This document shows positions 32,574 through 39,207 of a stretch of DNA of 39,207 bases, in pieces. Source of the stretch: Candidatus Lachnoclostridium stercorigallinarum (GTDB lineage Bacteria > Bacillota > Clostridia > Lachnospirales > Lachnospiraceae); assembly GCA_019116745.1 (NCBI GenBank), contig DXBC01000042.1, positions 1 through 39,207 of the forward strand. The letters run 5' to 3'. The position numbers and the translations under genes were made by a program. Below the pieces are notes generated by a model. The model made no database searches. It was not told the DNA's origin and saw nothing but the letters and a program-made list of their open reading frames with translations. Each line of letters opens with the position of its first letter. Position 1 is the first letter of the stretch.

Positions 32574-34097
32574 TTACACTTGCTTTTTACTGGTATTGAC
32601 AAGAGCATACTTATGGAAATATTCGTACTCTTTGTCCAGCCTGTCTATTTCTTCCATGCTACTAACGTTGAAAATACCGTTAAATCCTCCGTTACGAACC
32701 ATAATATCATCCTGTGCTGCCTGGGGCAATTCCAGAATGGTCTGAGCTTCGGATCCGTATTTTTCATTATAGAAATCCAGATAATACCTTGTTAAGGCTT
32801 CCTCTCCCTCATATCCTTTTTCTGCAAGCGTGTCATAAATCTGCAGCATATCTTCCAGGGTGATTTTCGTCGTATCCTTTCCATACAGAGCGGCCAGCGC
32901 TGCGCTGTCCTTGCATCTGTGCTTGGAATAGATGGATGGTATCAGCTGTCCGTCATAGCCTGCTGAATGGGGGAAATCTGTGCCATATTTTTCATAATCT
33001 TCTTCTATGAGACTGCTCATATCCGCCGGAGCTACCACCAGGCTTCCCTCTTTATAGCGATAACTGTTTTTGGAAAGATTATTAAAGGTAAAGTCCCAGT
33101 TAAATACATGTCCTGGCATAATAGAATCTGCATAGTTTTCCAAGCCATAGAGCATGGAATCATCCAGCACAACTGTCAGTTCATCTTCATCGTTTTCCAG
33201 AATCTGAAAATCCATCTTAAAATTCCTGGTCCCATTTGATTTATCATAAACAATGCTTTCCATATCCGGAACAACAAATTCTGACATTTCCTTATACTCT
33301 ACTCCGTCCCCGACACTGTCCGGTACCGGAATCTCCGCCGCGCTCATCACCACCGCAGAAGTAAAGACAACCTCAATCTCCGTGTCCTCTTCCACTTCCA
33401 GCAGTATAAAGTTCTGCTCGCCGCTTTCCATCTCGCTGGACGTGGCCGTTACCACCGGATCCAGGTCCATGCCATTGGCTGTTACGCTGGCAATGGCACA
33501 GCCTTCCTCAGGGATTACTGTAAAGTACAGGCTGTCGCCCTGATCTACTTTCTTCGGTCCCTTTACCGTTCCCAGTGTTTCATCATAGGTGTAGTCGATC
33601 ACAAAATCAGCTTCGTCTTTCTCTGCTGATTCTCCATTTTCTCCGGATTCCATTCCGCCGGACTCCCCGTCGGTGTTATTTCCCGTTCCAGTTCCATCTT
33701 CGGTGTTTCCGGTCCCTTCCTCGGGCGCTTCGGTCTCCTCGTCGGATCCTTCAGTTTCTCCCTCGGTCTCTTCGTCAGATCCTTCGGTTTCTCCTTCTGT
33801 CTCCTCGTCAGATCCTTCAGTCTCTTCGTCGGATCCCTCGGTCTCTCCCTTGGTTTCCTCAGACCCTTCGTTTTTTCCCTCGGTCTCTTCCCCGATTTCC
33901 TTATCTGTCTCTTCCGGTCCCTTCTCCAGCTCCTCTGATTCCACGACACTTCCGGAAGACACCTCTGCGGCAAAACTGTCCAGAGTTCCCACTCCGATAC
34001 TGTTGCCAACCATTGCACCGGTCAAAGCCAGCACCAGTGCTTTCTTCAGCTTTTTCTGCTGCACTGGTTTCCTTCTGCTTCTCCCTCTCATTTTCAT
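32574..34097 (-). CDS. N-terminal part of an LPXTG surface protein, ending at an in-frame TAA
   Basis: This 507-residue segment has a signal peptide (basic N-terminus, hydrophobic core at about residues 20-38, cleavage after SFAA). A Glu/Thr/Ser/Gly repeat tract follows (about residues 60-130; GSDEETEGETE copies), then a Bacterial_repeat-like domain (residues 165-245; VIPEEGCAIASVTANG). A long ectodomain without recognised family comes next. It stops at TAA 32574-32576 (KKQV*). The same frame continues LLEIEPQLASLIYDD and then into the SpaA-MucBP-LPKTG half. As read, the truncated product would be secreted, not wall-anchored. A nonsense mutation, readthrough or a base-call error are the alternatives. 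Confidence 0.75.
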   Translation of the reverse strand: MKMRGRSRRKPVQQKKLKKALVLALTGAMVGNSIGVGTLDSFAAEVSSGSVVESEELEKGPEETDKEIGEETEGKNEGSEETKGETEGSDEETEGSDEETEGETEGSDEETEGETEGSDEETEAPEEGTGNTEDGTGTGNNTDGESGGMESGENGESAEKDEADFVIDYTYDETLGTVKGPKKVDQGDSLYFTVIPEEGCAIASVTANGMDLDPVVTATSSEMESGEQNFILLEVEEDTEIEVVFTSAVVMSAAEIPVPDSVGDGVEYKEMSEFVVPDMESIVYDKSNGTRNFKMDFQILENDEDELTVVLDDSMLYGLENYADSIMPGHVFNWDFTFNNLSKNSYRYKEGSLVVAPADMSSLIEEDYEKYGTDFPHSAGYDGQLIPSIYSKHRCKDSAALAALYGKDTTKITLEDMLQIYDTLAEKGYEGEEALTRYYLDFYNEKYGSEAQTILELPQAAQDDIMVRNGGFNGIFNVSSMEEIDRLDKEYEYFHKYALVNTSKKQV

Positions 34098-34275
34098 TCA
34101 CTCCTTCTTGTCTCTTAGATCCATGGAACATGATCCATTAGCTACTAAGTATATCAGCTTATCATTGCATAAAGCATTTCTTGTAATGTCTTTGTTTTAT
34201 TTTTTCTGTAAATTTACATTTTCTGTAATTTTAAATTAATAACCCGCCTTTCTTTTTCTTCCAATTGGTAAAAAA
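34098..34275. promoter_or_regulatory. AT-rich upstream region of the surface protein gene
   Basis: This stretch is much more AT-rich than its surroundings. On the minus strand it has three related copies of TTACAGAAAA (the third as TTACAAGAAA), with starts about 17 and 25 nt apart. A TATACT lies nearer the gene. They may be regulator sites; no -35 could be fixed with confidence. Confidence 0.3.
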
Positions 34276-34316
34276 GACGTCAGATTGGGGGAAATCTCCT
34301 TCTCCAATCTGACGTC
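34276..34316 (-). terminator. Terminator of the split transketolase operon
   Basis: GACGTCAGATTGG and CCAATCTGACGTC are perfect 13-bp inverted copies and on the minus strand are followed by six T. Between them and the transketolase stop lies repeat copy C. Confidence 0.85.
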
Positions 34317-34322
34317 ATATCA

Positions 34323-34410
34323 CCGGCAGTTTACCGCATTTTCTGTTCTCTGCCAGACAAATGGCTGTCTGCGGGAACACAGCGGCCGCCGGCCAGGTTT
34401 ATGACGCAGA
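34323..34410 (-). repeat. Intergenic GC-rich element, copy C (after transketolase)
   Basis: On the minus strand it starts TCTGCGTCAT, passes CCTGGCCGGCGGCC and ends GGCAGAGAACAG then CTGCCGG. It is the closest match to copy B. Confidence 0.55.
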
Positions 34411-34471
34411 AAGAGCATCCGCCGGCTTTTTACGCTGCCGGCTGAATGCCCTTTCTCATTTCCATTTTCAA

Positions 34472-35416
34472 TTACTTCTGAAGCCAGCTCTTTACGGCGG
34501 CATAGATTCCTTCGCCGTCCAGGCCGTGCTTGTGCAGCAACTCCTCTGCCACGCCGGACTCGCCGAACTCATCCCGAATTCCCAGACGCTTCACGGGAAC
34601 GGGAGCCTGCTCCGCCAGAACCTCGCAGACAGCTCCGCCCAGTCCGCCGATGATGGAGTGCTCCTCCACCGTCACAATCTTACCGGTTTCCTTCGCAGCC
34701 TTCACCAGAAGCTCCTCGTCGATGGGCTTGATGGTGTGAATGTTTATCACTCTGGCAGAGATGCCGTCCTGCTCCAGCAGCTTTGCAGCTTCCAGGCTGG
34801 CCGCCACTTCCAGACCGGTGGCCACGATGGTCACATCGGAGCCGTCTTTTAAGGTAACTCCCTTTCCGATCTCGAAATGATAATCCGGATTGTCATTGAT
34901 CACCGGCACTGCCAGACGGCCAAAGCGCATGTACACCGGGCCGTTCATCTCATAAGCCGCCTTTACCGCAGCTCTCGCCTCCACATCGTCGGAGGGATTG
35001 ATGATGGTCATTCCCGGAATGGTCCGCATAAGGGCAATGTCCTCGTTGCACTGGTGGGTCGCTCCGTCCGGTCCCACGGAAATCCCCGCATGGGTCGCTC
35101 CGAACTTTACATTCAGATGGGGATATCCCACGCTGTTTCTCACCTGCTCAAAGCCTCTGCCGGCCAGAAACATGGCAAAGGTGCTCACAAACGGAATCTT
35201 TCCTGTGGTAGCCATTCCGGCCGCCATTCCGATCATGTTGGCCTCTGCGATGCCGCAGTCAATATGACGGTCCGGAAATGCCTTCTTGAAAGTCACCGTC
35301 TTCGTGGCCGCCGCCAGATCCGCATCCAGCACATACAAATTCTCATGCTCTTTTCCCAGCTCCGCCAGAGCGTTGCCATAGCTGTCCCTTGTCGCAATCT
35401 TCTTTACATCTGACAC
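34472..35416 (-). CDS. Transketolase, C-terminal subunit
   Basis: This 314-residue subunit carries the pyrimidine-binding and C-terminal domains of transketolase: HIDCGIAEANMIGMAAGMA with the TPP-activating Glu, THAGISVGPDGATHQ with active-site His residues, and the C-terminal VEEHSIIGGLGGAV. The start is GTG at 35416, overlapping the N-subunit gene by 13 nt. With its partner it moves two-carbon units in the pentose phosphate pathway. Full-length transketolase is one chain in most bacteria; the split form is common in Clostridia. Confidence 0.94.
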   Translation of the reverse strand: MSDVKKIATRDSYGNALAELGKEHENLYVLDADLAAATKTVTFKKAFPDRHIDCGIAEANMIGMAAGMATTGKIPFVSTFAMFLAGRGFEQVRNSVGYPHLNVKFGATHAGISVGPDGATHQCNEDIALMRTIPGMTIINPSDDVEARAAVKAAYEMNGPVYMRFGRLAVPVINDNPDYHFEIGKGVTLKDGSDVTIVATGLEVAASLEAAKLLEQDGISARVINIHTIKPIDEELLVKAAKETGKIVTVEEHSIIGGLGGAVCEVLAEQAPVPVKRLGIRDEFGESGVAEELLHKHGLDGEGIYAAVKSWLQK

Positions 35417-36240
35417 AGTGCTTCACCTGCTTTCTCAAGTTCTTCCATTGCCTTCTCGTACTGTTCCTTATTGGGCGCGGTTCCGTGCCAGGACACCTGA
35501 TTCTCCATATAGGAAACGCCCTTGCCCTTTACCGTCTTCGCGATGATGGCTGTGGGACAGCCTTTCACCGTCTTTGCCTCCTCAAATGCGCTGTGAAGCT
35601 GCTGGAAATCATGGCCGTCCACCACAATGGGATGGAGATGAAATGCCTTCATCTTCTCATCAATGGGCTGGGGAGAGTTGATCTCCTCCACCGTTCCGTC
35701 CAGCTGAATGCCGTTGCTGTCCACCACGATTACCAGATTGTCCAGGCCCTTGTTTCCGGCAAACATCATTGCCTCCCAGACCTGTCCTTCCTCCAGCTCG
35801 CCGTCTCCTAAAACAGCGTACACCCGGTAGGAATCTCCCGTCAGCTTTGCGGAGAGAGCCATTCCCACGGCAGCGGAAACGCCCTGCCCCAGAGAGCCGG
35901 AGGTCATATCCACTCCCGGTGTGTCATTCATGTTGGGATGGCCCTGCAGCCTGCTTCCAAGGGCACGGAGCGTGGTCAGCTCCTCCTTCGGATAATATCC
36001 TTTTTCCGCAAGCACTGCATAAAGCGCCGGCGTCGCGTGGCCTTTTGACAGCACCAGTCTGTCCCGGTCGGCCTTCTCCGGATCCTTCGGGTCCACGTTC
36101 ATCTCCTCAAAATACAGGCAGGTCAGAATATCCGCCACAGATAAGGAGCCGCCCGGATGACCGGACTTTGCATGGTAGACCTCGGTCAGGATGTCTTTTC
36201 TCACTTCGTTTGCAATTTTCTGAAGTTCCAATTTCTCCAT
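35404..36240 (-). CDS. Transketolase, N-terminal subunit
   Basis: This 278-residue subunit carries the diphosphate-binding domain with the TPP motif GDGELEEGQVWEA...N. Catalytic His-type regions are SGHPGGSLS and LSKGHATPALY, and SGSLGQGVSAAVGMAL follows. The RBS is AGAGGG about 8 nt from the ATG and the promoter is at 36290-36318. It requires the downstream subunit for activity. Confidence 0.94.
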   Translation of the reverse strand: MEKLELQKIANEVRKDILTEVYHAKSGHPGGSLSVADILTCLYFEEMNVDPKDPEKADRDRLVLSKGHATPALYAVLAEKGYYPKEELTTLRALGSRLQGHPNMNDTPGVDMTSGSLGQGVSAAVGMALSAKLTGDSYRVYAVLGDGELEEGQVWEAMMFAGNKGLDNLVIVVDSNGIQLDGTVEEINSPQPIDEKMKAFHLHPIVVDGHDFQQLHSAFEEAKTVKGCPTAIIAKTVKGKGVSYMENQVSWHGTAPNKEQYEKAMEELEKAGEALCQM

Positions 36241-36289
36241 ACTGAATTCCCTCTTCTTATGAAATTAGTTCTTTTGCCGATTCCTCTTC

Positions 36290-36318
36290 ATTATACGTGA
36301 TTTTGGTGATATTGTCTA
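36290..36318 (-). promoter_or_regulatory. Promoter of the split transketolase operon
   Basis: TAGACA and a perfect TATAAT are separated by 17 nt on the minus strand. The -10 is 50 nt from the N-subunit ATG. Confidence 0.7.
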
Positions 36319-36393
36319 TAAGAAGGATTCTTTTTCTCCTAAGATCCGTGAAAATCTTATGGAAATCAGAAAACTCTTCCCGTATTTTATCAT

Positions 36394-36786
36394 CTATCTG
36401 CCGCAGGCCGTTTGTCTCATGGTCTCCATGAAACCTTCCAGATAGCCCTTTGCATCCACATTCAGGCACACCGCCGTGTTTCCACCCGGCTCCCGCAGCA
36501 TTTCCTGACGGCCCACAGTCCTGCCCCTTAAGGGTCCCTCTGTCTCCGCCGTCAGATACATGGGAACCGACAGAGCCAGAGAGGGACCGGCGGCCATGAT
36601 GGTAAGCTCATTTTTATGCTCCCGGACTGCACAGATCAGAAAATCCACTCCGGATTCCTTCTCCGGCATTCTCTCCGACCGCTCCAGAGCGATCTCCCCC
36701 ACTCCGTTTTCACCGTGAATCTCCCGGCTGATGGCGGCCGGCGTGTATTCCTCCAACAAACAGTATACTCTTTGCCACAATGTCAA
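36394..36786 (-). CDS. Unrecognised 130-residue protein
   Basis: I do not recognise the family. The protein is soluble, with acidic and mixed composition, PMYLTAETEGPLRGRTVG in the middle and GNTAVCLNVDAKGYLEGF near the end. The first codon is TTG at 36786 and no SD precedes it; GGAGG occurs about 30 nt inside, with no good start after it, so the true start is uncertain. It lies upstream of the transketolase promoter and just downstream of the HxlR gene terminator. It may be a decayed or truncated gene. The frame is open and codon use looks normal. Confidence 0.45.
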   Translation of the reverse strand: MTLWQRVYCLLEEYTPAAISREIHGENGVGEIALERSERMPEKESGVDFLICAVREHKNELTIMAAGPSLALSVPMYLTAETEGPLRGRTVGRQEMLREPGGNTAVCLNVDAKGYLEGFMETMRQTACGR

Positions 36787-36811
36787 GTGATGAATTCAAA
36801 AAAGGCAAAAA

Positions 36812-36837
36812 TACCCCTCTCCATCAGGAGAAGGGTA
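36812..36837 (-). terminator. Terminator of the HxlR gene
   Basis: TACCC-TTCTCC and GGAGA-GGGTA form an 11-bp stem with one wobble around TGAT on the minus strand, followed by TTTTTG, 20 nt after the HxlR stop. Confidence 0.85.
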
Positions 36838-36856
36838 GTATACATAAAATATTCTA

Positions 36857-37189
36857 TTACAATCGGTTTTTATCTCCCCATTCGCACATCCCGTCCAAAA
36901 TAGGAATAAGAGATTTTCCTCTCTCCGTCAAACTGTATTCTACTTTTGGCGGAATCTGCGGGTATTCTTCCCGATGAACAAGCTGGTCGGCCTCCAACTC
37001 TTTCAAGGTGGAACTAAGCGTCTTGTAAGAAATTTCACCGATATACTTTTTCATCTCATTGAACCGGACAACACCGAATTCCATCAAAGTATAAAGGATG
37101 GTCATTTTATATTTTCCGTTAATCAACGACAATGTGTAACTGAATCCGGTGGAACTAAGGCACTCATTAGAAATACATCTCTCACTCAT
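36857..37189 (-). CDS. HxlR-family winged-helix regulator
   Basis: This 110-residue regulator matches the HxlR/DUF24 type: SLINGKYKMTILYTLMEFGVVRFNEMKKYI, then SYKTLSSTLKELEADQLVHRE and the wing VEYSLTERGKSL. Cys residues near the N-terminus (CISNECLSS) could sense redox or electrophiles as in HypR/YodB, which is inference. The RBS GGAG is 8-9 nt from the ATG. It is divergent from an NADH:flavin oxidoreductase gene that it probably controls, as HxlR regulators of redox enzymes commonly do. Confidence 0.9.
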   Translation of the reverse strand: MSERCISNECLSSTGFSYTLSLINGKYKMTILYTLMEFGVVRFNEMKKYIGEISYKTLSSTLKELEADQLVHREEYPQIPPKVEYSLTERGKSLIPILDGMCEWGDKNRL

Positions 37190-37227
37190 TTTACGCTCTC
37201 CTTAAGGTAAGTATTTAACTCTACTGT

Positions 37228-37254
37228 AAGTATCGCACTTCAATGTGCGTACTT
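37228..37254. promoter_or_regulatory. Candidate HxlR operator
   Basis: AAGTATCGCAC and GTGCGTACTT form an imperfect inverted repeat overlapping the -35 of the oxidoreductase promoter. A second GTAAGTAT lies just upstream at 37207-37214, giving a direct repeat with 37226-37233. Confidence 0.5.
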
Positions 37255-37280
37255 GTTTTTCTTTTAATTCTTGCTACAAT
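37253..37280 (+). promoter_or_regulatory. Promoter of the NADH:flavin oxidoreductase gene
   Basis: TTGTTT and TACAAT are separated by 16 nt on the plus strand. The -35 is overlapped by the inverted repeat at 37228-37254. Confidence 0.5.
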
Positions 37281-37334
37281 TTTAATATAAGCACCGGGAA
37301 AAGTCAATCCCGTAAGAAAAGGAGGAAAAATCCC

Positions 37335-39207
37335 ATGCAGAGTTACGAATACTTAGGCAAGCCGCTGCAAATCGGCAGCTTGACAATCAAAAACAGGTTT
37401 TGCATGGCTCCCATCGGCGGTAGGCAGCATCACCTTCCCGGAGGTGGGCTGAAGGACGAAACCATACAGTATCTGGTGGAACGTGCAAAAGGCGGCTTCG
37501 GTTTGATTTTTACCGGGGCGTTGGCCGCAGACTGTACGGTTGACCCCTATACAGGTGTTGGGCCTGCTATTCTGCAAAATCCGGACGCATTCAAAATGAC
37601 CGCAACAGAACTGAATGAGCGGGCAAACGCCTATGGAACAAAAATTTTCGCACAGATTACGATGGGCCTGGGGCGCAATTATCCGAACCTTCCCGCCCCA
37701 TCCTCTGTTCATGTGTTTCGCCATCCGGGAGAGATTTCACCGGAACTGACCCATGACCAGATCAAGTCAAAGATTGAGTCGGTTATTAAAGCGGCGAAAA
37801 TTGCAAAGGACTCCGGTTTTGCCGGTGTGGAAGTCCACTCCATTCACTGGGGCTATCTGCTGGACCAGTTTGCCCTCTCCCTGATGAACCACCGCAGCGA
37901 TGAATACGGCGGCAGCCTGGAAAACCGCCTGCGGGCGGCAAAAGAAATTCTGGAAGGAATCAAGCAGGAGTGCGGCAGCAATTATCCTGTGAGTATGCGG
38001 CTGGGTCTGAAAACCTTTGTAAAAGACTTTGAAAAAGCAACGCTTACCGGCGAGGACGAAGCCGGAAGGACACTGGAGGAAGGCATCCAGATTGCGAAGC
38101 TGCTGGAATCTTACGGATATGACTGCCTGAGTGTGGACACCGGCACTTACGATTCCTTCTACTATGCCTGCCCGCCCATGTATATGCCGAAAGGCTATCT
38201 TGTGGAAATGGCAGCAAAGGCAAAAGAAGCCGTGAACATTCCTATTCTTGCAGGTGGCAGGATGAACGACCCGGACATTGCCGAAGCAGCGATTCGGGAT
38301 GGAAAAATCGACGCTGTGGTAATGGGGCGGGCAGCATTGGCTGACCCGGAATATCCGAACAAGGTACTGACTGGACACACGGAACGTATCCGTCCTTGTA
38401 TCGCTTGCAATCAGGGCTGTATTACCCGACTTCAGCAGGGAAAACAGCCTACCTGTGCAGTGAATCCAACCGCTATGCGTGAAATCCGCTTTGCTATGCG
38501 TCCCGCAATACAACCGAAGAAGGTAGTCGTTGTAGGTGGTGGCGTAGCCGGTATGGAAACGGCGCGAGTTGCCGCCATGCGGGGACATAAGGTTTCTCTG
38601 TATGAAAAAAATGATAAGCTGGGTGGCAATCTGATTCCCGGTGGTTCTCACAGCTTCAAAAAAGAGGTACGGGAATTGAACGCCTGGTATCAGGATGAAT
38701 TGAGTCTGCTGCCGGTAGAAGTCCATACAGGGGAAACAGTGACCGCCAAGGAGCTGAAAGGCATGGGCGCTGATGTGATTGTGCTGGCGACTGGCTCTGT
38801 CCCGATTATGCCGAAGGTTCCGGGTATCGACGACGCAAAGGTGATCGGCTGTATGGACGCATTTGCTCACCCGGAAAAGGTTGGAGAAAAGGTAATCGTG
38901 ATTGGCGGAGGTCTGGTAGGCTGCGAGATGGCTCTGGATTACGCCCAGGAAGGCAAGAAGGTCACGGTTGTCGAGGCTCTGCCAAAGATTCTTTCCGCAG
39001 GAATTCCGTCCCCCATTCCCAACGGACAGATGATTCCTGATCTGTTTGAATACCACCATGTGAATGTCATGGAAGGACATAAGCTTGCTGCCGTTGAAAA
39101 CGGAAAGGCGGTTCTGGAATGTGCCGGACAGAAGAAAGAACTGGACGCAGATTCCATTGTCATCGCCGTAGGCTTCCGTCCCGCACCGTCTATGGCGCAG
39201 GAGCTTG
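37335..39207 (+). CDS. NADH:flavin oxidoreductase / 2,4-dienoyl-CoA reductase family (partial, runs off window)
   Basis: The first 624 residues are open to the window end. Residues 1 to about 355 are an Old-Yellow-Enzyme FMN barrel: NRFCMAPIGG, GVEVHSIHWGYLLDQF with the active-site His region, DEYGGSLENR and AGGRMNDPDIAE. A 4Fe-4S site follows (CIACNQGC and CAVNP), then an FAD domain VVVVGGGVAGMETA and an NADH domain VIVIGGGLVGCEMALDYA. This is the FadH / trimethylamine-dehydrogenase layout, also used by bile-acid and enoate reductases of gut Clostridia. The start at 37335 has GGAGG 9 nt upstream. The HxlR gene is divergent. The substrate cannot be settled here, and the final residues lie outside the window. 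Confidence 0.92.
   Translation, partial: MQSYEYLGKPLQIGSLTIKNRFCMAPIGGRQHHLPGGGLKDETIQYLVERAKGGFGLIFTGALAADCTVDPYTGVGPAILQNPDAFKMTATELNERANAYGTKIFAQITMGLGRNYPNLPAPSSVHVFRHPGEISPELTHDQIKSKIESVIKAAKIAKDSGFAGVEVHSIHWGYLLDQFALSLMNHRSDEYGGSLENRLRAAKEILEGIKQECGSNYPVSMRLGLKTFVKDFEKATLTGEDEAGRTLEEGIQIAKLLESYGYDCLSVDTGTYDSFYYACPPMYMPKGYLVEMAAKAKEAVNIPILAGGRMNDPDIAEAAIRDGKIDAVVMGRAALADPEYPNKVLTGHTERIRPCIACNQGCITRLQQGKQPTCAVNPTAMREIRFAMRPAIQPKKVVVVGGGVAGMETARVAAMRGHKVSLYEKNDKLGGNLIPGGSHSFKKEVRELNAWYQDELSLLPVEVHTGETVTAKELKGMGADVIVLATGSVPIMPKVPGIDDAKVIGCMDAFAHPEKVGEKVIVIGGGLVGCEMALDYAQEGKKVTVVEALPKILSAGIPSPIPNGQMIPDLFEYHHVNVMEGHKLAAVENGKAVLECAGQKKELDADSIVIAVGFRPAPSMAQEL

Noticed and set aside
36257-36469. 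A 70-residue minus-strand ORF upstream of the transketolase genes
   Set aside because: It runs through the transketolase promoter and overlaps another ORF in a different frame; no RBS.
37767-39080. A 437-residue minus-strand ORF
   Set aside because: It is antisense to the NADH:flavin oxidoreductase gene, whose domains are all intact.
1-39207. tRNA, rRNA, CRISPR array, insertion sequence or prophage
   Set aside because: No cloverleaf, rRNA core sequence, regularly spaced repeats, transposase or integrase was seen on either strand.

Overview
The window is chromosomal DNA of a spore-forming, GC-moderate Firmicute, most likely a gut Lachnospiraceae / Clostridium-cluster XIVa organism. The basis is sigG and a YlmC/YmxH sporulation protein, strong AGGAGG ribosome binding sites, TTGACA/TATAAT promoters, a THI-box riboswitch, an LPXTG surface protein and close Firmicutes-type homology throughout. 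No rRNA, tRNA, CRISPR array, prophage or transposase was seen.

Layout, left to right. (1) 1-3013: a GH4 6-phospho-beta-glucosidase gene divergent from an RpiR-type sugar-phosphate regulator, with promoter and palindromic operator candidates between them. (2) 3084-8942: a large SWIM/SNF2 helicase, argS and efp, each with its own promoter and/or terminator. (3) 8949-11793: a tightly overlapping operon nrdR - yqeG - aroE::aroK fusion - aroQ, joined by 4-nt overlaps. (4) 11817-13494: a YlmC-like protein and two membrane proteins (DUF975, DUF4190-like). (5) 13634-16705: the methionine ABC transporter metN-metI-metQ, preceded by a strong promoter, a 43-residue Met/Cys-rich small ORF and an intrinsic terminator. 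(6) 16753-20343: pepV, yqeY-like and prfC (TTG start). (7) 20420-23424: coaBC plus an esterase-like gene, divergent from coaX. (8) 23415-27366: a TPP-riboswitch operon with a ThiXYZ-type ABC importer and a terminal TatD-family hydrolase. (9) 27512-31367: sigG, a small XRE regulator and a manA - ROK fructokinase - sugar acetyltransferase cluster. (10) 31398-34097: an LPXTG/SpaA-type surface protein gene interrupted by one in-frame TAA. (11) 34276-36786: a split transketolase operon and an unrecognised gene. (12) 36812-39207: an HxlR regulator divergent from an NADH:flavin oxidoreductase that runs off the window.

The clearest unexplained signals are three. The first is the sulfur-amino-acid-rich small ORF (11 Met and 6 Cys in 43 residues) placed promoter - ORF - terminator - metNIQ, which has the layout of a leader-peptide attenuator. 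The second is a family of about 80-nt GC-rich intergenic elements, with three same-strand copies in front of metN, in front of thiX and after the transketolase genes. The third is the in-frame stop in an otherwise intact cell-wall adhesin. All coordinates and motif matches were read by eye; no database or folding program was run.
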